Assembly (NCBI GenBank): GCA_025352435.1
Contig: JANXTN010000241.1
Span: 1 to 16,409, forward strand
From: Ferruginibacter sp.
GTDB lineage: Bacteria > Bacteroidota > Bacteroidia > Chitinophagales > Chitinophagaceae
Reading direction: 5' to 3'
DNA length: 16,409 nucleotides
This document shows positions 6,690-15,100 of this stretch, piece after piece. Each line of letters begins with the position of its first letter. The first letter of the stretch is position 1. The translations under genes and the position numbers were made by a program. The notes beneath the pieces were generated by a model. It had not been told where the DNA came from and made no database searches. It saw nothing but the letters and a program-made list of their open reading frames with translations.

Positions 6690-7049
6690 ATGTTACACGA
6701 AAATCATCAGGATGAAAAAGAGGGCGTTATAGATGCTCTTTTTGAAAAGACAAAGGACTATGTGGAAACACGGGCAGATCTTTTTAAGTTAAGAGCTATT
6801 AAGAAAACTGCAGAAGTTGGATCTTCCATAGTTTCAAAAGTTATTGTAGCTGTAGTTTTCACTTCATTTTTTATTTTCCTTAATGTGGCTTTAGGGCTGT
6901 GGTTAGGGGATTTAACAGGTAGGAGTTATCTTGGTTTTTTTATATTATCAGCATTTTATCTTATCGTCGGAATTATTATTTATTCTAACAGGCAAAAAAT
7001 AATCAGTTCTCCGGTAGCAGATTCTATCATAAAAAGTATGAATAGTTAA
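6690..7049 (+). CDS. Holin-X-like (DUF1469) small membrane protein
   Basis: The 119-residue protein has an acidic N-terminal helix (about 10-38; LFEKTKDYVETRADLFKLRAIKK) and two membrane helices (about 45-72 and 79-98) separated by a short loop (GDLTGRSY). It ends in a basic-to-neutral cytosolic tail. This layout matches the 'phage holin family' / holin-X superfamily. In Bacteroidota these genes regularly sit next to YtxH genes, and no phage genes are nearby, so a lytic role is unlikely; an envelope-stress membrane protein is more plausible. It lies 48 bp after the YtxH gene and 4 bp before the next gene, consistent with cotranscription. Confidence 0.88.
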   Translation: MLHENHQDEKEGVIDALFEKTKDYVETRADLFKLRAIKKTAEVGSSIVSKVIVAVVFTSFFIFLNVALGLWLGDLTGRSYLGFFILSAFYLIVGIIIYSNRQKIISSPVADSIIKSMNS

Positions 7050-7053
7050 TATC

Positions 7054-7452
7054 ATGGAAATTAAAAATGTTATAGAACTGAAGGCTGCCATTGCGGCTCT
7101 GGAGCAGAAAAAAGTGATTCAGGAAGCAATTTTAAAGAAACAATACCATGATACTATAGATCATTATAAACCCAAGAATCTTATCAAGTCTGCATTTAAA
7201 AATGCATTTGACCCCGGAGAGACGGGCAGCACTTTATTGAAAGCAGCAGGTAGTATTGGCGCAGGAGTTCTTGCAAAAAATTTAGTTTTCGGTGGGCCTG
7301 CTACTTCTATCGTAGGAAAATTAGCAAGCAATGCAATAAAACTGGGTGCTACAAGCGGAATTTTTAATAACTCCGATACTATTATGGCCTGGGGCAAATC
7401 TATCTACAAAAATGTTTTTACAAAGAATCATTCTCACCGTAAAAACGCTTAG
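7054..7452 (+). CDS. Unknown small protein with coiled coil and Gly/Ala-rich segment (132 aa)
   Basis: The ATG at 7054 follows the previous stop by 4 bp, so translation is probably coupled. The N-terminal part (about 1-38; ELKAAIAALEQKKVIQEAILKKQY) is a charged helix likely to form a coiled coil. The middle (about 60-110; STLLKAAGSIGAGVLAKNLVF, GKLASNAIKLGATSGIF) is rich in Gly, Ala, Leu and Ile. It may be amphipathic or weakly membrane-associated. The tail is basic (KNHSHRKNA). I do not recognise a named family with confidence; similar unnamed proteins accompany YtxH/holin-X pairs in Bacteroidota as far as I recall. The operon context points to a stress or envelope role. The protein is almost certainly real, given its tight spacing and normal composition. 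Confidence 0.75.
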   Translation: MEIKNVIELKAAIAALEQKKVIQEAILKKQYHDTIDHYKPKNLIKSAFKNAFDPGETGSTLLKAAGSIGAGVLAKNLVFGGPATSIVGKLASNAIKLGATSGIFNNSDTIMAWGKSIYKNVFTKNHSHRKNA

Positions 7453-7457
7453 AATAG

Positions 7458-7655
7458 ATGGGAAACGCTGATAATTTAAAAGCAGTTTCTGCAGTAGAGA
7501 AAACTAAATTCAAAGAACTCAACGGACGATCCTCAAAAGAAACTGCTATCCCTATCAAAATAAATACGACTTCAGAAACGGAGAAGGAACGAAGTTTCAA
7601 AGAAGGTTTAGCAGACAACAGCGATACAGAAGATAACAGCCCGCAGCAAAAATAA
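7458..7655 (+). CDS. Small hydrophilic, probably disordered protein (65 aa)
   Basis: This short frame starts 5 bp after the previous stop and ends inside the operon's terminator. The product is rich in Lys, Glu, Ser, Thr and Asp, has no cysteine, tryptophan or long hydrophobic stretch, and its last 15 residues are acidic and polar (LADNSDTEDNSPQQK). It is likely unstructured. No family recognised. Support for it being real comes from tight spacing to the upstream gene and the placement of the terminator just at its stop; composition alone would not decide it. An opposite-strand frame over the same bases was judged a shadow. Confidence 0.6.
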   Translation: MGNADNLKAVSAVEKTKFKELNGRSSKETAIPIKINTTSETEKERSFKEGLADNSDTEDNSPQQK

Positions 7656-7669
7656 ATGCTGCTTTTTTT
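7643..7669 (+). terminator. Terminator of the ytxH-like operon
   Basis: A 6-bp stem (gcagca at 7643-7648, tgctgc at 7657-7662) is followed by seven T (7663-7669). The stop codon TAA (7653-7655) of the last gene lies in the loop. On the minus strand no T-run follows the stem, so it acts mainly on the plus-strand operon. Confidence 0.75.
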
Positions 7670-7687
7670 ATGAGTATAATTATAATT

Positions 7688-9805
7688 TTATCTCAACGAT
7701 TTCTTAAACCCATCAAATAAACTTTTCCATACAAGATTAAAAAAGGACTTGTTCATAATTCTATTAAAATCAATTTTAGCTGTTCGTACTTTTCCGTTAG
7801 AAGGGTTTTGATCTTTTATTAAAATATTGGCAACAAAACTTGTTACCCCCTTGGTTTTAATTCCCTCCTCACTGCTTTTTAATAGTTTAATTTTTAGGTT
7901 ATCATACAATAAAACTGCATCCCCATATGCTTTTACATCATTACCCTTTATATTAAATGTATAGCTGTTTATATTTCCGTTTTTTACGGAGCCCATACCT
8001 AAAGGTTCAATAACAGGATTAATTTTTGTACCATCAAAACCACCAAGTTTACCTCCAATTTCAAAGGCGCCATCCGTAGCATTTAAAGGTATTTTCCATT
8101 CAGATGCGAGGGCAGCCATATTTAGAAACCTTGTCTGTACACTCACCTTCATTAAGCTATTCTTTTTAATATCACTTTCAATATTTGTGACGTTGGTAAC
8201 CGTACCATTTAAATTATTAAAAAATACATCGCCAATCTTCTTTGATATTGCACCCCTTTCCCTGTAAGAGATGTAGCCGTTTTTCACTTTAATATTTTTG
8301 ATAGAAAATTTGGTTGGCATTTTCATCATAGACTGGTAAGGGTATTGGCCAAGCTTACTTGTATTGTCAGGGGTTACAGTGCGGTCGTTGAAAGCTTTTA
8401 TTAGCGGTTCAAAAGTCATTGTTTCTGCAATAACTGTTTTTTTACCAAGTAAGGCAGCAAGATCTGCACCCTCAAATAGTATGTTCTTACAATTGATGTT
8501 ATATAAATCTTTCTGCACTTTTAAACTGCTTACAAAAGCAGCTTCAGAAAGAGTGGGCACCATGGAAACATTTTTTACGCTGATGGTTTTTTTAATCTTA
8601 TTTAATTCAAATGGCCCTACCTGTATTTTGTAAATTTTATCCTTAGTGATAAATGAAATTCCATCTGCTTTAAATGCCCAGTTGCTTTTTCCAAGTAATT
8701 TTAAGACATCTGTGCCTGAGTAAATACTATCAATATTTGCCGCAATGAATTCTACGTTTTTAAGCATGAAAGGTGCTTCCTTATCATTGGCTTTATTATA
8801 AACTGACAATACTGTTTTTTCAATTTTTATATTTTTTACAATAGCTTCGTCGAAAAATTTATTGTCCATTTCAACCGTTTCTGCACCGCCTTTTTTTTGT
8901 AAAGTTTTGTAAATACTAATAGCCCCGCCCCCTGTAACGAGAGAATCAGCTTTTATCTGGCGGTTGTAAATAAATGCATTTGTAGATAAGCCCGTTATTC
9001 TTGTATCAGACAGCAATATTAAATTTTTGTTCTTTCTGCTATCCGTCTGTAAAATTTTTTTGAGGCTTATAAATTTTTTTGAGGCATTGTATTCTACATC
9101 ATTAAAAATATAAACCTGTTTGGCAGTTTCATTTATTACGGTTGCTGTTTTTACTCTAGCTACCACGTCTTTTATAAAATAACTTACAATGTTGCTGTAA
9201 TCTCGTGTACTGTCTATTTTAAAATTTTGTAAGTTAATATTTACTCCCTGCAAGTTTGTGTGGGGACTGTTTGTACCTTTTGCTAAAGCAAGTACTCCAT
9301 CAGTAATTTTTATTTCTTTTGCCTGTATACTTTTAAACTTGCCTACAATTTTTTCATACAAGGCCAATGAATCTGCGTTGGAAAACTGATGAGTGCTCTC
9401 TTTACCTGTATTTATTATGGTGATGACCGGTTTATAAATTTCGATACTGTTGGCTTGTATTTTATTTTTTTGCAGTAAAGATGGAATATCAGCGCCTTCT
9501 ATAGAAACTCTTTCTATACGAACATTGTAAATTGTTTTAGGTATGCCAGATGTATCATTGCTATACAATTCTTTTTGCAGGGAATCTGATTGCAACACCA
9601 CATTAAAAAAACTTGCATTTCCTGCAAAAGCATTAATTTGACTGCTGTCGTAATGCACATAATATGTACTGTCAGTTCCTTTTGATACCGCTTTTGTAAT
9701 CTCCTTTTTTACAATACTTTTTTTATTAAACTGCCACCAAATTACACCGCCAATTAGAATGGCTGCCAGTACGATTCCTATCCACCTGCTATAATTTGTT
9801 TTCAC
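7688..9805 (-). CDS. AsmA-like membrane-anchored periplasmic protein
   Basis: The 705-residue protein starts with a short basic N-terminus and one membrane helix (about 8-26), so most of it should be periplasmic. The remainder is a long run of alternating beta segments of AsmA/DUF748 style: phrases such as KTIYNVRIERVSIEGADIPSLL (cut here to its key residues), QANSIEIYKPVITI near 118-131, KIEKTVLSVYNK and KFSIKNIKVKNGYISYRE resemble the repeated 'layer' units of AsmA-like proteins. No catalytic motif is visible. It follows tamL after 54 bp on the same strand and has a fold type related to TamB. A role in lipid transport or envelope assembly is therefore inferred. The AsmA-like call is from sequence character only. 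Confidence 0.65.
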   Translation of the reverse strand: MKTNYSRWIGIVLAAILIGGVIWWQFNKKSIVKKEITKAVSKGTDSTYYVHYDSSQINAFAGNASFFNVVLQSDSLQKELYSNDTSGIPKTIYNVRIERVSIEGADIPSLLQKNKIQANSIEIYKPVITIINTGKESTHQFSNADSLALYEKIVGKFKSIQAKEIKITDGVLALAKGTNSPHTNLQGVNINLQNFKIDSTRDYSNIVSYFIKDVVARVKTATVINETAKQVYIFNDVEYNASKKFISLKKILQTDSRKNKNLILLSDTRITGLSTNAFIYNRQIKADSLVTGGGAISIYKTLQKKGGAETVEMDNKFFDEAIVKNIKIEKTVLSVYNKANDKEAPFMLKNVEFIAANIDSIYSGTDVLKLLGKSNWAFKADGISFITKDKIYKIQVGPFELNKIKKTISVKNVSMVPTLSEAAFVSSLKVQKDLYNINCKNILFEGADLAALLGKKTVIAETMTFEPLIKAFNDRTVTPDNTSKLGQYPYQSMMKMPTKFSIKNIKVKNGYISYRERGAISKKIGDVFFNNLNGTVTNVTNIESDIKKNSLMKVSVQTRFLNMAALASEWKIPLNATDGAFEIGGKLGGFDGTKINPVIEPLGMGSVKNGNINSYTFNIKGNDVKAYGDAVLLYDNLKIKLLKSSEEGIKTKGVTSFVANILIKDQNPSNGKVRTAKIDFNRIMNKSFFNLVWKSLFDGFKKSLR

Positions 9806-9859
9806 GGGGAGAAATTTTATAAAAGTTTAAAAGTGTTATAAAACTATATAAACTGCTTT

Positions 9860-12163
9860 TTAAAATGGTAATCCTATGGCTATGTTTAGTATGAGATTTT
9901 CTTTGCGCCACATTTTAGATCCGAAATCTATTTTATTTAAAACCCATCTTTGACCATCGGGCAAATAGGGTTTTCTTAATGGTATTCCAAGGTCGGCACG
10001 TATTAACAATACCGTAGCATCAAACCTTATTCCGAAGCCTGAGGCCACAGCTAATTCCTTTAAAAACTGAGGCGTTAATTTGCCTGGTATGCCAAAGAGC
10101 AAAGTATCTTTTGTCCATACATTTCCCGCATCAATAAATAATGCTCCGCTTAATTGTGGCGTGAATGGTATGCGCAGTTCACTGTTGCCAAGTAGTTTAT
10201 AATCGCCACCAATTATCTGAAAAAAACGCTGGTCGCCGGGTGTGGGTTTGTACGTGCCGGGGCCCAAGGTTCTTGTTCTAAACCCTCTTATAGAACTGGA
10301 GCCGCCGATGGTATATAATTTTGTAAACGGGAGTAACCGGGAGTTGTTGTACGGAAGGCCAATTCCTATTTGAATTCTATTGGCAAAATCAAATTTATTG
10401 GGAAGCTTGTGGGTAAAATGATAATCTATATCAACCTTTGCATATTGAGCAAAAGGTACTCCAAATACATTCTTTGAACGGTATTGTTTAGCACCCGTAA
10501 TGAGACCTGCTACATTACCTGATAGTTCGATACCGGTACTAAAGAAAACCTGATTTTTAGAACGCCTTAGCGCTGAATTATAGGTGTATGTTGCATTTGT
10601 TCCAAGAATGGCTTCTGAATAAACAGATAACAACAAAGATGGGCTTTTTGTTATTTGCTTTCTAAACGAATCGGTTACATTGGTAGCCTGCAGATAACTG
10701 ATAGAAGCCGGCGCAACCGTAAACTGCGTTTTTATATTCGGCTTCCAGGTAAATTCATATTGAAACCTAAACAGATTTTTTATGTAAAAAATATCTTTCT
10801 TAAACAGTTCGTACCCTAACAGCAAACTTGTATTTGGAGGATAAAAATTATTTTCTTTTAGTTTAAAAAATGGAATGGCATAGCGAGGAATTTTTAAGGT
10901 TACCTCGGCACCAAGTCTGTAATTATTATTTTTTACAGAATCTCCTGATGTTGTTTCTATTCCTGCAAATGTTTTTACAGCAAGCTGTTCTGCTCCATGA
11001 AAAGCATTTCTGTTTCGCCAATTAACACTGAACTGCGTACCTAAAAAATTATTTTCCTTTGTAAAACCATCTATTTGCGCCTGAATAGATTTTTGCTTTG
11101 CAGGTGTTAGATAATAATACACATTCATGAGGTGGGCAGTATCATTTGCCTGAGCAACTTTTTCAGCTTCAAATCTGTTTTTTACAAACTTAAAAGCACC
11201 TAAATTTATAAATCTGTTAAGCGTTGTATTTTGTTGTTTGCTGCTGTAAATACTTCCGGGCCTATAAGTAATTGTTTGTGCGAAAAGTGTTTTCTTAAAA
11301 TTTTTAATTGTGTCTTTTATGCGCAGGCCATCATAGAATTGCACACCATTTTTAGATGTATCGAGGTCGGGTGATGTAAGTGAGTAATTCGGAAATACAG
11401 TAATGGTTTTAATCGTGTAGGCATGCTTGGCATCCTCCGGCGTAATTTTTTTAATATTCATGTACAGATTCACTTTCCTTGCACCTACTGTACTATCTGC
11501 ATACGCCATTAAATAATCCGGATTAAAAAAGTAATAGCCCTTCGTTTTTAAAAATAAATCAAGCCTGTCTCTTTCTGCAGTGATATCACTTAACCTATAT
11601 GGATTTCCTGTTTTTAAAAGACCTTGTTTGGTAGAATTTTTTTCCAATACTTTTTGAAGAGGAGATAAAGAATCTCCTACCCATTTTATAGTGCCTATTT
11701 TATATTGTGGCTCCACCTGCGCTGTGTAGTTGGCTTTTACAAAATAAGAACCTGTATGTACTGTATCTCCATGCACAGTGCTGTGAAAATAACCAAGGTT
11801 ATCTAAGAGTGATGCCATATTTTCTGCGGTAGCTTTTGAATTTACACGGCTGCTTAAAACCGGTGGCTCACCAAGCCTGTTTCGCAAAAATGCTTTTAAA
11901 CCTTTCTCTCTTTTAGGCGTACCTATTTTATAATAAAACCACACTTTATAAGGCTGACCCAGCAAAAATTTATTAGGTTTTGGAGAAGCTGCAAGTGCAA
12001 TCGTTTTCTTCAGAGACCGTGCAGAGGTTTTGGTTTCTTTGTTTGTTTTTACTTTTACAGTAGCGCCTTTGTACAATCTTTCTCCTTCGGGCAAATACTT
12101 TTGTACACTGCAGGATGATGCAACGCAAATACAAATAACTGATATGGAAAATATTTTTCTCAT
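9860..12163 (-). CDS. tamL: TamL: lipoprotein-type TamA/Omp85 outer-membrane assembly protein
   Basis: The 767-residue protein starts with a lipoprotein-like signal (MRKIFSISVICICVASSC, lipidated C18). A periplasmic part (about 30-370) with POTRA-like alpha/beta units follows (LDNLGYFHSTV near 115-125; ERDRLDLFLKTKGYYFFNPD near 195-214; TTLNRFINLGAFKF). The C-terminal half is an Omp85 beta-barrel. Diagnostic are GGSSSIRGFR at about 620-629 (the conserved lid-loop RGF motif), ALFIDAGNVW near 674-683, and the terminal strand ILNIAIGLPF ending in Phe. In Bacteroidota this lipidated TamA variant is named TamL and pairs with TamB. Its start codon overlaps the tamB stop (ATGA, 12160-12163), so translation is coupled. 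The lipobox has Ala rather than Leu at -3, which is acceptable but not classic. Confidence 0.92.
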   Translation of the reverse strand: MRKIFSISVICICVASSCSVQKYLPEGERLYKGATVKVKTNKETKTSARSLKKTIALAASPKPNKFLLGQPYKVWFYYKIGTPKREKGLKAFLRNRLGEPPVLSSRVNSKATAENMASLLDNLGYFHSTVHGDTVHTGSYFVKANYTAQVEPQYKIGTIKWVGDSLSPLQKVLEKNSTKQGLLKTGNPYRLSDITAERDRLDLFLKTKGYYFFNPDYLMAYADSTVGARKVNLYMNIKKITPEDAKHAYTIKTITVFPNYSLTSPDLDTSKNGVQFYDGLRIKDTIKNFKKTLFAQTITYRPGSIYSSKQQNTTLNRFINLGAFKFVKNRFEAEKVAQANDTAHLMNVYYYLTPAKQKSIQAQIDGFTKENNFLGTQFSVNWRNRNAFHGAEQLAVKTFAGIETTSGDSVKNNNYRLGAEVTLKIPRYAIPFFKLKENNFYPPNTSLLLGYELFKKDIFYIKNLFRFQYEFTWKPNIKTQFTVAPASISYLQATNVTDSFRKQITKSPSLLLSVYSEAILGTNATYTYNSALRRSKNQVFFSTGIELSGNVAGLITGAKQYRSKNVFGVPFAQYAKVDIDYHFTHKLPNKFDFANRIQIGIGLPYNNSRLLPFTKLYTIGGSSSIRGFRTRTLGPGTYKPTPGDQRFFQIIGGDYKLLGNSELRIPFTPQLSGALFIDAGNVWTKDTLLFGIPGKLTPQFLKELAVASGFGIRFDATVLLIRADLGIPLRKPYLPDGQRWVLNKIDFGSKMWRKENLILNIAIGLPF

Positions 12164-15100
12164 TTCTTTGTTACTTTTTTCTTTCTTCTAAAGAGTTCAT
12201 TGAATTTGTCATAATCGAGTGTTACGACAAATGATAAACCCGTTTCCATTACATAACCATCGAGCGTTACTTCAAACTGATTTTTTGTATAAGCTCTTAA
12301 TAAATATTTACCATCCGTAGTTAATTTATATGCAACAGTTATATCTGGCTTGAAGCCGGCATTGCTCCCCGCTGATTTTGCTGCAGCATCCTGTCCTTCA
12401 ATCCCAAAGTTTTTACCTACACTAATTACCAGCCTGTTATTTGCAAATGATTTACTTAGCGCAAGGTTTAAGTCTGTTCTTTGTGCATTGCCACCATTTG
12501 AGTAATCGTTGTAAGAATTTAAATTAAGGTCAATATCTATCCCTTTGAAAATATCACCTGCTATTTCATTTAATGCAGATGATAAAAACTGGCTTACACT
12601 CTGGCGGGCAAGGTCATTAAAACCTCCTCCGTTTCCTTTAAAGAAATCGCTGCTTTGTTCACTCACAAAACGGTTAAATAGCAACAAAGAAAAAACCTGT
12701 TTGTTTATTGTTGCCGGGTCATTTCTTATCTGCAATAATTTATTTTCTATGGTTGTACGTAAATCGCCATTTAAGAAATTACTTTCTTCTGGTAATTGTA
12801 TATCAAAATTTATATTTGGTTTGCTTAATGATCCTGTCAAATAAAGTATTACCCTAAATGGCAGCTTTTGATTGAACGAATTTGCAAGTGTTGGTGAAAC
12901 ATCTGTTACTTCGTTGCTTAGCAAATCTTTTGAAGAAGTAAGCGCTGTATATTCCGCCGTAATGTTTGCCGAAGCCTCTATAGGTGTGCCTGCAAAAGTT
13001 ATTGTACTGCCTTTTATTAAATTAAATTTTCTCTGCAATATGCCGTAATGCAAATCATAATAACCTTTATCAAGTTCGTAAACACCGGCCAACACAAGGT
13101 TTCCACCCGGGTCCACACCGGCATTTAGTCTTGCATCACCCTGTACTTTTATCTCATCGCCTGTTGAGGGATCTATTAAAATAGTTAACGCCGCTTGTTT
13201 GGTAAGCTCTACATTTAAGTTATAATTTAAAAACTGTGCAAACTCTGAAGCGGGCTTTTTGGCGGGTTCAAATCCGGGCTGAGGTGGATCTATTTTAAAA
13301 GTGTCTACATCTACAAAACGAACAATTGTTTTACCATCATTTTTTGCGTAGCTGGCTTGAGGCAATACTATTTTTACGTCAGACTTATCGTTCAATAAAA
13401 TATCACCTTCAATATCCGGCCTTGCTGAAGTGCCCGTTACACCAACATTTACATTTACCGATGCAAAACCATAAATTTCGTTATTCAATGTTTTCTTTGC
13501 ATTCACCACTATAAAATCTTTGGCGTTTATTTTTACATCAAGGTCATAATCCATTATGCCACTAGATGTAATATTGCCATTAATTTTTAAAGCATTATTT
13601 AAAGAATCAGTTATCACCAACGATGGAAACTCTATCTGCGGATATTTAAAAATAATTTTTTGCTTGTCTATAAAATAAGGAGTACCAAGTTTTGCAAGCG
13701 TAAACTTTACTGTATCAAAATTTAGCTGTCCATTGTATTGTGGGTTTGCAAACTTTCCATTCAATTTTATATTACCAGATAAAATACCGTGGCTGTTTAC
13801 AAGCTGGTTGGCAGAAAAAGCTTCCAGCGTTTTAAAACTTAATGCCTTTACCTGTAAATCTGCATCAAACTGATCTGTTGTGCTGTTTAAAAAATAATTA
13901 CCCGAGGCACTTACATCATTATCTGCTCCTTTTAAATTTACTGTTGCACTTATATTATTTTCCGTTTGCTTTTGTGCCGTAGCAGTAATTGTTCCCAAGG
14001 GATGTTGCATAAACTGCACGTCAGTTATAGATGCATTACCGGTAAATGATGGCAAAGGTTTTTTAAGATCGCTTACTGTCGCATTCATATCTAAAATACC
14101 CGCAACCAATACAGTATCCTTACTCACGAATGAACTGACGCTTTTCAGGTTAAAATTATCCACAACAATATCTATTGGGCTATCTGCTACCAATTGCTTG
14201 CTACGAATTTCAATTTTTGCGGAATCGCTGCTGATAACAAAATTATTTACCAAAATTCCTCCGGGACCGTAAGTAATATAATTATCGGGGGCTACTTTCC
14301 ACCTTTCATAATTTAACATTAATGTATCCTGCATGCGCAATGTGTAATGATCATTGCTCACAAATGCAGTTCCTGCTAAGCCAAACCAGTTTCTGTTTGC
14401 TTTATCCTTTGTGATTGCATTTAATGAAAAACTATCTCTTGCTGCCCCGCCATTTAAACTAGTTGCATATAATATATTTTTACCCGTATTCAAAGTATCA
14501 AATTTGGCTTCGTAATTAATTTTGCCGTTTTTGGCATTAATGTTTGCTACAGCGTTGGCAATCCTATTAGTACCATAAACAATATTTGCAGCAGTAGTAT
14601 TAAAATTTAAAGCGCTGTCCGTTTCTGCAGATGCATAAGATCCTTTAAAAATCACATCATCATAACTCACAAGTCCGGGTATTAATGTAGTTACCAATGG
14701 CGATTGTGTTATTCTTCCTTTTATTGCAAATTGCTGTGCAGGTATCGTTTTATTTGTTGGTACAAAACCTGGGATTTTGTAATAGCCGTTTACATATTGC
14801 ATCAAAGAAGTTGCTATCAAATCGTAATCAAATGCGCCGCCGGCGTGCACATCTGCAAAAGGTGCTTTTAAAACTATAGAATCTGTTCCATTAAAAGAAG
14901 ATGCTATTAATGATGTACTATCTATCTTAAAAAACTTCTGTCCGGTTTGCAATTTTATACTGTCTAGCAACAGGCTAGCATTTAGATTGCGTGGTTGTAA
15001 ATTAACTGCATCTACAATCGCATTTAAAGAAAAGTTGATGGTGTCTTTTGTGAAATGTAATTTGTTCAACATGGCAGTATCCACATGTATTTCGCCTTTC

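Noticed and set aside
6690..7049. Prophage remnant suggested by the holin-like protein
   Set aside because: No endolysin, structural, integrase or attachment-site signals are nearby; this holin-X type is a common chromosomal stress-locus gene.
12545..12844. Several 60-99-codon plus-strand frames inside tamB (for example here, 13326, 14697, 15593 and 15908)
   Set aside because: They are antisense to a continuous, well-supported TamB frame and show no protein-family features.
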